Made by a program: the position numbers and the translations under genes. Positions 35,667-43,414 of a stretch of DNA of 64,000 nucleotides are shown here, one piece after another (position 1 is the stretch's first letter; each line of letters begins with the position of its first letter). The notes under the pieces are model-generated. The model saw only the letters and a list, made by a program, of their open reading frames with translations. It was not told the DNA's origin and searched no databases. The stretch is taken from contig NZ_BBIW01000013.1 of NCBI RefSeq assembly GCF_000732325.1, positions 93,646 to 157,645 of the forward strand, written 5' to 3'. The DNA comes from Paenibacillus sp. TCA20. GTDB taxonomy: Bacteria > Bacillota > Bacilli > Paenibacillales > Paenibacillaceae.

Positions 35667-37043
35667 ATGAACCGAAAGACCAAGAAGCAGATGCGGAAGA
35701 CGCCGCGAGTGATTTCGTTTCAGGAAGGCTTTCAACAAGGGTACGATCAAGGTAAGACTCATGGTATTCATTCATACGGCAAGTGGATGGAAGGAACAAG
35801 TATCGTCATTCCTACCTATAATCAGATGGATCTATTGAAAGGATGTATAGCCAGCATTCAGACTCACACCGCTCATCCTTATGAAATTGTAGTTGTGGAT
35901 AATGCATCGACGGATGGTACGGCAGATTACCTCCGGTCTCTAGACTTGAATGTCCGATACACGGTGCTGGAGCGTAATTTGGGATTTGCAGGCGGTGTTA
36001 ACCATGGTCTGATGATGGCCAGAGGTCAATATATTGTCATCTTGAACAATGACGTTGTGGTGACGCCGGGATGGCTTACGAACATGCTCAGCTGTTTGGA
36101 CAGTGATGCAGGTATAGCTGCCGTAGGACCCGTCACCAATTATATTGGTGGAGAGCAGCAAATAGAGGTTCCCTACTCCGATGTGAAGGATATGCTTCCC
36201 TTTGCAGAGGGGTTTAATAAGCCTGATCCTGGTAAATGGAAATATACAGATCGTCTTGTAGGCTTCTGTTTATTGTTTCGAAGAGAGCTGCTGTATGACA
36301 TTGGATATCTGGACGAAGGTTATCGCATTGGCAATTACGAGGATGATGACTGGATGATTCGTATCAGGTTGTCCGGGAGGAAACTTTGCATCGCGGGAGA
36401 CAGCTTTATTCATCATTTCGGCAGTGTAAGCATGAAGAGCATAGAGAATTCACAGTTTGAAGAAACCAATCATGGGAATGCGAAGTTTTATGAGGCAAAA
36501 TGGGGGAATCCGCATCAGTTGATTCAGGAAACGCGGCATACGAATGGTGCAGCGTATGAACAATTTGGAGTGCGCGGCATCCCGAGCTATCAATTTTATC
36601 CTGATCGCAGATTGGTCAAAACGAGCGGCAGCAAGCTGTACTGGTTACAGGATGGCCATAAGCATCCTCTAGAGCTGCAGGATGTGCATCAAGCAGCGGT
36701 ATTCAATCGAGCTGTTCGGCTGTCTCGTCATGAGCTGCAGTCCATTCCAACCGGGGATATCATCCAGCTCCATACACCCGAAGAGTTACAGCAGCAGCAA
36801 GCCGGGAAGATGACGATCGGGATCCCTGATGGAAGCATCGTGACTGACAGCAGTCCTGAGGCAGCACAGCATCTATTTCAGTTGAAGGATGGAAAGCGAA
36901 GGCTGTTCATTACACCCCATGCAGCTGAGTGCTGGGGAATTGATCAGCAAGACATTTATGAGCTTACGACCGAACAATTGCAATCCATTCCACAAGGACT
37001 TCCTATTATTGCACCGCCTATGCTGATCAGCCCTATATTATAG
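35667..37043 (+). CDS. Family 2 glycosyltransferase with GYxxG tag and C-terminal repeat domain
   Basis: A 458-residue protein. A short basic N-terminus (1-14) is followed by the tag FQEGFQQGYDQGKTHG (18-33), then a GT2 domain (44-260: TSIVIPTYNQMDLLKGC, VVDNASTDGT, ILNNDVVV, NYEDDDWMIRIRLSG). Residues about 305-450 hold two diverged copies of a 50-60-residue unit (KLYWLQDGHKHPL...LQSIPTGD and HLFQLKDGKRRLF...LQSIPQGL), a pattern seen in secreted cell-surface proteins. The enzyme may therefore bind the spore surface at both ends. AAGGAGGT ribosome binding site. Last gene of the unit. Confidence 0.85.
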   Translation: MNRKTKKQMRKTPRVISFQEGFQQGYDQGKTHGIHSYGKWMEGTSIVIPTYNQMDLLKGCIASIQTHTAHPYEIVVVDNASTDGTADYLRSLDLNVRYTVLERNLGFAGGVNHGLMMARGQYIVILNNDVVVTPGWLTNMLSCLDSDAGIAAVGPVTNYIGGEQQIEVPYSDVKDMLPFAEGFNKPDPGKWKYTDRLVGFCLLFRRELLYDIGYLDEGYRIGNYEDDDWMIRIRLSGRKLCIAGDSFIHHFGSVSMKSIENSQFEETNHGNAKFYEAKWGNPHQLIQETRHTNGAAYEQFGVRGIPSYQFYPDRRLVKTSGSKLYWLQDGHKHPLELQDVHQAAVFNRAVRLSRHELQSIPTGDIIQLHTPEELQQQQAGKMTIGIPDGSIVTDSSPEAAQHLFQLKDGKRRLFITPHAAECWGIDQQDIYELTTEQLQSIPQGLPIIAPPMLISPIL

Positions 37044-37101
37044 ATGGAATGAGGGTGTAATAGTTTAGAGTCAGGGGGATATTCGTCAAAATATAAATAA
37101 A

Positions 37102-37138
37102 CCGGATCCCTGGGTAGATCTCATGGGTCCGGCTTTTT
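37102..37138 (+). terminator. Terminator of the 31220-37043 unit
   Basis: Near-perfect hairpin between CCGGATCCC (from 37102) and GGGTCCGG (ending 37132), followed by CTTTTT. Confidence 0.85.
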
Positions 37139-37262
37139 GGTGCCTGGAAGGGTTAAACTTGATTATAGTTTCCAATTTTAATAATATTTTCAGTAGTGAG
37201 TTTGTAGCTGCCCTTGATTGTCTACTCAAAAATAACATTAGGGCCCGAATATAGGAGATTAT

Positions 37263-37889
37263 ATGAATTTAATTGACGTCGTTGAACGATTATTTGATCA
37301 ATACGGCTATTATGTATTGTTAATTGGCCTGCCTCTGGACTTTATCGCTTTGCCGATTCCCCCTGGCAACAGCACGCTTACATATACGGGATATCTTGTT
37401 TATTTGGGACTGCTGGAATGGCTTCCGGCTTATCTGCTGGCACTGACTGGAGCCTGTCTCGGAGTGACGATTACCTACGCGATCGGATACAGATTTGGGT
37501 CTCCCCTCGTGGATCGGTTTGGGAAGTGGCTGTCCATTCATCCGGATTTTCTTGAGAAAACAAGAAAACGGTATGACAAATATGGGGACAAGCTTCTGCT
37601 TTTTGTTTTTTTTGTTCCGGGAGTCAGACAATTCATCGGCTATTTTATAGGCATTATTCGACTTCCGTATCGAACCGTAGCTACCTATGCATATGGTGGA
37701 ACGGCACTGTGGGTGACCGTGTTCTTCCTCATCGGCTATCTCTTCGGTGAGCAGTGGAAGCAGGTATTCAACATGGTGGAGAAGTCGCTGACACGCACTC
37801 TTATTCTGATTGGAATTGTCTTTGTCTTGTACCAGCTGGTAAGATGGATCCTTCGAAGAATCCGAAGAGCTCAGCAGAATCGAGAATAA
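37263..37889 (+). CDS. DedA-family membrane protein
   Basis: A 208-residue membrane protein of the DedA/SNARE-associated family, with about five hydrophobic spans. Recognisable blocks are PIPPGNSTLTYTGYLVYLG, YAIGYRFGSPLVDRFGKWL and FVPGVRQFIGYFIGIIRLPY, where the conserved F/GxRxxxxxxxG arginine is present. Members are implicated in undecaprenyl-phosphate or phospholipid flipping, which could be relevant to a neighbouring glycan pathway, although it has its own terminators on both sides. TAGGAG lies just upstream of the ATG. Basic C-terminus. Confidence 0.9.
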   Translation: MNLIDVVERLFDQYGYYVLLIGLPLDFIALPIPPGNSTLTYTGYLVYLGLLEWLPAYLLALTGACLGVTITYAIGYRFGSPLVDRFGKWLSIHPDFLEKTRKRYDKYGDKLLLFVFFVPGVRQFIGYFIGIIRLPYRTVATYAYGGTALWVTVFFLIGYLFGEQWKQVFNMVEKSLTRTLILIGIVFVLYQLVRWILRRIRRAQQNRE

Positions 37890-37930
37890 GATGGTGATTC
37901 CACCATGATTCCAAATATAACCAGCAACCA

Positions 37931-37963
37931 AGCATTGGATGAGAGCATCCAGTGCTTTTTTTT
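37931..37963 (+). terminator. Terminator after DedA gene
   Basis: AGCATTGGATG (37931-37941) pairs with CATCCAGTGCT (37946-37956), AGAG loop, followed by a long T tract. Confidence 0.92.
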
Positions 37964-38044
37964 ATTTATACTGACTCCTTACCTTCCCTGTATGGCCAAT
38001 CATTGTTCCTTAAAATATCCACAGCGGCAAGCGTGTCTAACAAG

Positions 38045-38073
38045 CACTGAGTTCCGGGGCCATGCATATGCTA
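38045..38073 (+). promoter_or_regulatory. Sigma-K-like promoter of the small-protein operon
   Basis: CACT (38045-38048), 16 bases, CATATGCTA (38065-38073). The -10 is a full match to CATAnnnTA and the -35 matches mAC at the right spacing. The first start codon lies 70 bases downstream. Confidence 0.6.
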
Positions 38074-38142
38074 TGGAAGGCAAATGCTGATGAGGCCGGA
38101 ATTTAATCTTGAGTTGTATTTTGAAGAGGGAGGTTGGGTCCA

Positions 38143-38430
38143 GTGCAGCAAAAACTCGATGAAGTGCTCGCTCATCTAGCGCATGCCCATCATCAAGTCG
38201 CAAGAGTCCTGGAAGCGGAACGGCATGTGAATGTGCGCATGGCAGAGATGATCAGTGTAATGCCGGACATGTTGCCGCATTTTACCGATATGCAGGGACT
38301 AATCGATGGAGCAGGACAATTAAATGCCGGAATTGTATCGTATTTGGGTAATCTGGCTGATTTGGAAGAGATGATTGCTGACTCCATTACGCATATCGTT
38401 AGGGAAATGGCTGCATCGGATGAAGAATAG
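38143..38430 (+). CDS. Small helical protein 1 of spore-surface locus
   Basis: A 95-residue protein of unknown function. It is predicted all-helical, in two helices: residues 1-40 (LDEVLAHLAHAHHQVARVLE) and 50-90, with heptad-like spacing of Leu/Ile/Met. Histidines cluster near residue 12. The GTG at 38143 has GAGGGAGG about ten bases upstream; the TTG three codons earlier abuts it. It heads an operon of four short genes (38143-39444) behind a sigma-K-like promoter. It shares a weak pattern (hydrophobic helix, Q, LEA) with the next two proteins. Confidence 0.7.
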   Translation: MQQKLDEVLAHLAHAHHQVARVLEAERHVNVRMAEMISVMPDMLPHFTDMQGLIDGAGQLNAGIVSYLGNLADLEEMIADSITHIVREMAASDEE

Positions 38431-38453
38431 AAGCAACAAGGCGGGTGAGAGTG

Positions 38454-38777
38454 ATGAGCAGAGAGGAATCTATGCTTCAAATTATGGACGCTGCCGTTAA
38501 GCTGCAGCATAATATATCTCTGATTCTGGAGGCTAAGGCGCTGGAAGCGGAGAAGATAAGAAATTGGTCTGTTAATCATTTAAGCGGGGCAGTATTCGAG
38601 AGCCATGAGGAGCAGTTGAATATGTCGCTTAAGCTGCAGGAGCATTTAATTGAGCTTCTTGAGGGAGTTAATCGGATGGAAGCCGGTCTGAACAGCAATC
38701 TGAAGGCCTTGTTAAGCCAAGGAGAGCAGGATGGCGGTTCGTTTGATTCTATGATGGATCTTGATGTGGGTAAGTGA
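38454..38777 (+). CDS. Small helical protein 2 of spore-surface locus
   Basis: A 107-residue all-helical protein of unknown function, with blocks AAVKLQHNISLILEAKALEA and LKLQEHLIELLEGVNRMEAG; the acidic tail (SFDSMMDLDVGK) is probably disordered. The ATG at 38454 lies eight bases after AAGGCGG. It overlaps the next gene by one base (TGATG). Its first helix can be lined up with those of its neighbours around Q-x2-[IVL]-[SA]-x-[IVM]-L-E. Possibly structural or adaptor. Confidence 0.68.
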   Translation: MSREESMLQIMDAAVKLQHNISLILEAKALEAEKIRNWSVNHLSGAVFESHEEQLNMSLKLQEHLIELLEGVNRMEAGLNSNLKALLSQGEQDGGSFDSMMDLDVGK

Positions 38778-39064
38778 TGAGCCTGTTAGCGAGAGAGAGG
38801 GAGGCGAAGCTTGCCCTGCTGGAGTCGATTGCGAGAAGCCAGACTGCACTTTCTCGTATGCTGGAGACGATAGCAGATGGCTATGAGCTGGCAGCCATTC
38901 CTGCAGCACAGTTAATGAAGCATATTGACCTCATCGCCAAATGTCAGCAGGAGATGGCAGAGAGCATCCATGGGATCTCACTTGAGCCGATCAAGAAAGG
39001 CAGCCCTGCTCCCCCCTGGTATCCTGATGAGGATACAGCGTTTGTGTTGCTCCGAAATACGTGA
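38777..39064 (+). CDS. Small helical protein 3 of spore-surface locus
   Basis: A 95-residue protein of unknown function. Helical over residues 5-65 (LLESIARSQTALSRMLETIA; LMKHIDLIAKCQQEMAESIH), then a proline-rich end (GSPAPPWYPDEDTAFVLL). Start at the ATG that shares a base with the previous stop; GTG one codon before is also possible. Third member of the small-protein set. Confidence 0.66.
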   Translation: MSLLAREREAKLALLESIARSQTALSRMLETIADGYELAAIPAAQLMKHIDLIAKCQQEMAESIHGISLEPIKKGSPAPPWYPDEDTAFVLLRNT

Positions 39065-39132
39065 GCAGTACGGCTCAATTCGTCATACCGTGAACTGTTT
39101 CATCGTTGATTAAGTCCACAGGAGGAGTAAAT

Positions 39133-39444
39133 ATGAAGAGAAAAAAAAAGAGGGTAACGGGTTCCGGTACAAAGGCTGGTGCCCGCGCTACATCCGTCAG
39201 AAAGAAGAAAAAGGTCACCGGGGTGACCAAGAAAAAGCTGACCAAGATGACTTCAAGCAAGAAGAGAGTAAAGAAACGGTTATCTCCAGCGGGCAAGAAG
39301 CGTCAGCTCCGCAAAAAACGTGTCCAGTCTCCACGAGAAACCATCGCCGCACCGGAGTACAAAGACGCATACAGCGAAGGCTTCAACGCCGGGTTCGCTC
39401 AAGGATTCGAAGATGGACATAAACTGGCCTATGAGGCGCAATAA
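39133..39444 (+). CDS. Polylysine-like small protein with GFxxG tag
   Basis: A 103-residue protein in two parts. Residues 1-70 are almost only Lys, Arg, Thr, Ser, Val and Gly (for example RKKKKVTGVTKKKLTK). The last 30 residues contain the locus tag in its fullest form: DAYSEGFNAGFAQGFEDGHK. It is thus basic tail plus tag without an enzyme. GGAGGAG ribosome binding site and ATG at 39133. A run of nine A residues (39141-39149) follows the start codon closely. It may anchor or recruit tagged transferases, or bind an acidic spore polymer; this is inference. Confidence 0.75.
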   Translation: MKRKKKRVTGSGTKAGARATSVRKKKKVTGVTKKKLTKMTSSKKRVKKRLSPAGKKRQLRKKRVQSPRETIAAPEYKDAYSEGFNAGFAQGFEDGHKLAYEAQ

Positions 39445-39467
39445 TTTCTTCATTTTTTGAATGGCAT

Positions 39468-39520
39468 AAACTGTTTTCAAGCCGACATTACTTCGGTCAC
39501 TTGTAGACAGTTTTTCTTTT
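39468..39520 (+). terminator. Terminator of the small-protein operon
   Basis: AAACTGT (39468-39474) pairs with ACAGTTT (39507-39513), with inner TCAAG/CTTG and GAC/GTC pairs around a TTACTTC loop, followed by TTTCTTTTTTT. Confidence 0.85.
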
Positions 39521-39707
39521 TTTACGCAGGGTACAAGCCCTTTTTATTTTTGAAACTTGGGCTTAAGGTAAGAAATCAGGATAGATGTACTCGGGGCAAA
39601 AGCCAAATTTGTACAGGTGAGGACAACGGTCCATGATGCATTTGACACCCTGGCATATAGTTAGAAGTGATTACACTATACCACTTGGGCGAGGGTGAGA
39701 ACGAGAG

Positions 39708-40778
39708 GTGAACAGGACTAAGCGGAGGCTGCAGGGTTATCAGGATGGATATGAGCAGGGGATACGATATGGCGGATGTGAAGCGGTGCTTGGCAGAACA
39801 CAGCCATTTACTCCCGTGCTTCGAGATCTGAAGGTCATGTATGTTCCTCAGGGCTTTGATGCGATTGATGAAGGGATCATCGATGCACTGAACTCTTCTG
39901 TTCGTGAATGCGTGGTGGCAGATCGATCTGCAATGGCCCGGAGCGCTATAGAGCACACCCCTGATCTGGTGCTCGTGTTAAATGGACTTCATATCTTCCC
40001 CGAAGATCATCTTGCACAGATACAAGAGATTCGATCACACGGAATCCGAACGGCCATATGGTTTGTCGATGATCCCTATTTTACAGAGGAAACAGCATCG
40101 ATCTCCCAGCATTATGATCTGGTGTTTACACATGAGCTGAATACAGTACCGTTCTACAGCAATCTGGGTGCTGAGCACGTGCATTATGTTCCGCTCGGAG
40201 TGAATACCTCGTTGTTCAGACCGCGGCAAATCGCACCGGAATATCGATACGATATCGTATTTATTGGCAGTGGATTCTGGAACCGAATCGCTTTGTTCGA
40301 TGCGCTTGCTCCTTACTTGAAGAACAAACGTGTGATGATTGCAGGAGGGGAATGGGATCGGCTCAGCAATTTGGAGCTGCTTCGTCCATTTATTCACTCA
40401 GGCTGGATTCCGCCTGCTGAATCTGTGAATTATTACAATGGAGCCAAAATCGTTATTAATATGCACAGACCTTGCGAAGCGGGATTAGATAATCGAAATA
40501 CCCATCAAATTCAGGGCGGCTCTATCAATCCCCGCACGTATGAGATCAGTGCCTGCGGCACGCTCCAATTGACGGATGTACGAGATGATCTCACGCTGTA
40601 TTATCGACCGGGATATGACATTGAGACCTTTCATACGGCACAAGACCTCCAGGAGAAAATGGAATATTATCTTACGCACGAACAAGAGCGTCTGTCTGTT
40701 GCCTGGCGAGGTCTCATGACGACGAATCTGCGCCATACCATGAAGCACCGGCTTGAGATGCTGCTAAATCATGTTTAA
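39708..40778 (+). CDS. CgeB-like glycosyltransferase with GYxxG tag
   Basis: A 356-residue GT-B fold transferase of the CgeB/spore-maturation type. The N-terminus has a basic stretch (MNRTKRRLQ) and the tag GYQDGYEQGIRYGGCEAV (10-27). The catalytic part shows RTAIWFVDDPYFTEE, FIGSGFWNRIALFD, and a donor-binding C-terminal block with NPRTYEISACGTLQLTD, shared by CgeB proteins. B. subtilis CgeB acts in spore crust glycosylation under sigma-K and GerE. GTG start with weak GAGAGG. The next gene overlaps or follows closely and is a paralogue. Confidence 0.87.
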   Translation: MNRTKRRLQGYQDGYEQGIRYGGCEAVLGRTQPFTPVLRDLKVMYVPQGFDAIDEGIIDALNSSVRECVVADRSAMARSAIEHTPDLVLVLNGLHIFPEDHLAQIQEIRSHGIRTAIWFVDDPYFTEETASISQHYDLVFTHELNTVPFYSNLGAEHVHYVPLGVNTSLFRPRQIAPEYRYDIVFIGSGFWNRIALFDALAPYLKNKRVMIAGGEWDRLSNLELLRPFIHSGWIPPAESVNYYNGAKIVINMHRPCEAGLDNRNTHQIQGGSINPRTYEISACGTLQLTDVRDDLTLYYRPGYDIETFHTAQDLQEKMEYYLTHEQERLSVAWRGLMTTNLRHTMKHRLEMLLNHV

Positions 40779-40800
40779 AAACAAAAGGAGGACGATAGGC

Positions 40801-41937
40801 GTGGCTGTGAGACAGAAACCAAAGAAAAAGGCTTCTTCAACAAGAAGATTTGGCTACAATTCCGAATCTCTTGTGCACAGACAGCAATTTCAAAGAGGGT
40901 TCGATGACGGCTATTTGAGAGGGCGCGCCAATTTTTTGATGAGCCGGGCTCAGGAGCCTCTGCCGGTTCGCCCCATTCAAGTTGTATATATCTCCTCAGG
41001 GAAGGGCTTTCCCTACTCACCGATTGATCAAGCGATTATTGAGACCTTGCAGACGCTCTGCTCCGCTGTACACATTGTGAATCCTGATGAATCTGCGCTT
41101 GAAACAGTACGTATGTTTATGCCGGATCTTGTGCTTGCACTGGATGGAATGTTCCTGCCTGTGGAAGTGGTAGATCAAATTCGAGGCTTAGGGGTTCGAA
41201 CCGCCGTATGGTTGACGGATGACTCTTATTATACCGATATGACCCTAAACATTGCTCCACATTATGATTATATTTTTACACTTGAGCTCAACTGTGTTGA
41301 AATGTATCGTAATCATGGGTGTGCTGAGGTGCATTATCTGCCGTTCGGCGCCTTTATTCATCACTATTATCCTAACATGACGCCGACTGCTGTCCGCAGA
41401 GATGTCAGCTTCATCGGCTCTGGCTACTGGAACCGCGTGCAGTATTTTAATCCCGTACTTCCACAGATCATGTCTCACAATACAGTGTTTAACGGGATAT
41501 GGTGGGACCGACTTCCCGATTACGAAATGTATCGCAGCCAAATTGAACTCAATCGCTGGATGAGTCCTGAAGAGACAAGGGACGTGTACAATGGAACGAA
41601 AATCGTCCTGAACCTGCACCGTTCACATGAGGATGATTCGATGAACAACAACAGCATTAAGATCCCTCCTCTATCCCCCAATCCCCGCACCTTTGAAATA
41701 TCCGCGTGTGCTACCTTGCAGCTTACAGATGCCCGCTCCGACCTGATTCGGTTCTACACCCCGGGTGTCGAGATCGAAACGTATGAATCTCCGACCGAAA
41801 TGATAGAGAAGATTGAATTTTATTTGGCAAATGAAGACAAGAGAAGAGAGATTGCGCTTCGGGGATTCGAACGTACCTGGAATGAACACACCTACAGTCA
41901 TCGCTTAAACAGCCTGCTGCAGATTATATTCGGATGA
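40801..41937 (+). CDS. CgeB-like glycosyltransferase paralogue with GFxxG tag
   Basis: A 378-residue paralogue of the preceding gene. Basic N-terminus (QKPKKKASSTRR), then the tag QFQRGFDDGYLRGRANF, then the CgeB-type domain with RTAVWLTDDSYYTD, FIGSGYWNRVQYF and NPRTFEISACATLQLTD. The frame is open from an ATG at 40771 overlapping the previous stop, but GTG at 40801 is eight bases from AAAGGAGG and was preferred. Aspartates in TDDS replace VDDP of the paralogue. Confidence 0.87.
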   Translation: MAVRQKPKKKASSTRRFGYNSESLVHRQQFQRGFDDGYLRGRANFLMSRAQEPLPVRPIQVVYISSGKGFPYSPIDQAIIETLQTLCSAVHIVNPDESALETVRMFMPDLVLALDGMFLPVEVVDQIRGLGVRTAVWLTDDSYYTDMTLNIAPHYDYIFTLELNCVEMYRNHGCAEVHYLPFGAFIHHYYPNMTPTAVRRDVSFIGSGYWNRVQYFNPVLPQIMSHNTVFNGIWWDRLPDYEMYRSQIELNRWMSPEETRDVYNGTKIVLNLHRSHEDDSMNNNSIKIPPLSPNPRTFEISACATLQLTDARSDLIRFYTPGVEIETYESPTEMIEKIEFYLANEDKRREIALRGFERTWNEHTYSHRLNSLLQIIFG

Positions 41938-42057
41938 GCTTGCACAGTGATGTGGAAATTGTACGAATGGTATGGTTCATTTGTCGTGCCGGTCATATTT
42001 AAATACAGAATATATTGTGGTTATAGTGTACCTGGAAAAAGGAGGTGAAGGCACCCT

Positions 42058-42111
42058 TTGATATCCGTAATCCAGTGGAAACTAAAGGGTTGTACACTCT
42101 ATGACACTTAA
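42058..42111 (+). CDS. Putative 17-aa leader ORF upstream of GT4 gene
   Basis: A TTG-started 17-codon frame (42058-42108, TAA 42109-42111) sits after the strongest Shine-Dalgarno of the region (AAAAAGGAGGTGA, 42036-42048). The downstream glycosyltransferase frame has a TGA at 42059, so this ribosome binding site cannot serve it directly. The leader stop overlaps the transferase start by eleven bases, as in translational coupling. ACCCTTT (42053-42059) can pair with AAAGGGT (42084-42090), hiding the weaker AAAGGG near the transferase start. Confidence 0.4.
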   Translation: MISVIQWKLKGCTLYDT

Positions 42112-43414
42112 ACCTAAATTGATGTTGTTCAGTCATATCAGCAGTACACAGAGTATCACGGGGGCTGAGAAGCTGCTCCTCAGCTTCTGCAGGCAAATGG
42201 AATCCTATTTTGATTGTGTACTGGTTGTACCCTGTGAAGGAATTATCGCTCGAATGGCAAGAGAGGCTGAGATCCGAGTCATCATTCAGCCTTATGAGCT
42301 TCTCCACTATATGTATATTCCTTATGAGCAGCTGAGAGAGGACGCTGCCGAGTTAATGCAGCATCCTTCTTCCCAGGAAGTTGTGCAATTGCTTCATGAA
42401 GAAAATCCACACCTCATCGTCTCCAATACCTGTGTAAATGTTATCCCGGTAATGGCTGCCCGCATACTTGGCATTCCTGCCATCTGGAAGCTCACTGAAA
42501 TCATTCAAACCAATCCTTACACGGCTGAGGCTATACAGTTCATTGATGAGCATAGTGATTGGGTGATTGCCATCTCTCATGCTGTTACTGAGCCGCTTGT
42601 GCACAGCTCGATCCCTTCGAAACTAACTGTATTGCCTCCTACCTGGAATGAAGCTCTTGCCGCACCAGATGAATGGGAAGGTCTGCGTCAGACTCAGCGG
42701 AAGACGCTGGGGCTGACCCCCGGACATTTTTGTATCGGATATATTTCCTCATTTATATATGAAGCAAAGGGTCTTAAGCCTTTTATTCAATCCGCGCTCT
42801 TGTTATGCGAACGATTCCCCCACACCCGGTTCTGGGTGATCGGTACAGCAGTGGATACGGCCTATTATGAGGAGTGCATATCTCTAATTCAGCAGTCAGG
42901 ATTTGCTCATCAATTTTTATTCACGGATTTCATTGAAGATGTGAGCTGCGCATACAGCGCGATGGATCTAGCAGTCATTCCGAGCCTGGTAAAAGAGGGG
43001 TTTGGCATGACGGCCCTTGAGAGCATGTACTTCGCTAAGCCAGTTGTTGCCTTTCAGCAGGGCGGTCTCGCGGAAATGATGGAATCTGTAGACAATGGAC
43101 ACTTACTTGTCAGCCCGGGAGATACAGAGGAGCTTGCCGCCAAGATGATCCCATTCATCACCAACCGGAAGGAATCTGCACGGACGGGTCAACACAATCA
43201 TTCCAAGGCTGAGCAGATGTATGGACCTGCAGCATATGAGAAGCGAACCGCGAGCATGGTGCAGCAGTGGGTCACGTTGTTCCCCGATTGGTTCTCTGAC
43301 CTGCATTCAGCAAGGAACATAATCTCTCTGCAGGCTTACCAAGCCGCTAATCAGCCTTCTCCAACCAAAAGAAAACGAAGAAAAAAACAAAGCGGTCGCA
43401 AGCTCCCCTCTTGA
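42101..43414 (+). CDS. Family 4 glycosyltransferase with basic C-terminal tail
   Basis: A 437-residue GT-B retaining transferase. It has ITGAEKLLLSF near the N-terminus, a C-terminal nucleotide domain with IGYISSFIYEAKGLKPFI, VIPSLVKEGFGMTALESMYF (the EX7E motif) and PVVAFQQGGLAEMM. The last 20 residues are basic. Just before the stop the mRNA reads A-AAA-AAA (43381-43387) in frame; a -1 slip there extends the protein by about 47 more basic residues. The ATG at 42101 has only a weak AAAGGG; translation may be coupled to a leader ORF. Confidence 0.88.
   Translation: MTLKPKLMLFSHISSTQSITGAEKLLLSFCRQMESYFDCVLVVPCEGIIARMAREAEIRVIIQPYELLHYMYIPYEQLREDAAELMQHPSSQEVVQLLHEENPHLIVSNTCVNVIPVMAARILGIPAIWKLTEIIQTNPYTAEAIQFIDEHSDWVIAISHAVTEPLVHSSIPSKLTVLPPTWNEALAAPDEWEGLRQTQRKTLGLTPGHFCIGYISSFIYEAKGLKPFIQSALLLCERFPHTRFWVIGTAVDTAYYEECISLIQQSGFAHQFLFTDFIEDVSCAYSAMDLAVIPSLVKEGFGMTALESMYFAKPVVAFQQGGLAEMMESVDNGHLLVSPGDTEELAAKMIPFITNRKESARTGQHNHSKAEQMYGPAAYEKRTASMVQQWVTLFPDWFSDLHSARNIISLQAYQAANQPSPTKRKRRKKQSGRKLPS

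Noticed and set aside
39642..39670. TTGACA and GCATATAGTTA as a promoter for the 39708 unit
   Set aside because: The hexamers have no workable spacing for sigma-A, and the CATA element lacks an AC at the sigma-K distance.
42021..42035. CATATTTAA and nearby AT boxes (from 41995) as a sigma-K promoter of the GT4 gene
   Set aside because: The last two positions of the -10 do not fit and there is no AC 16 bases upstream.
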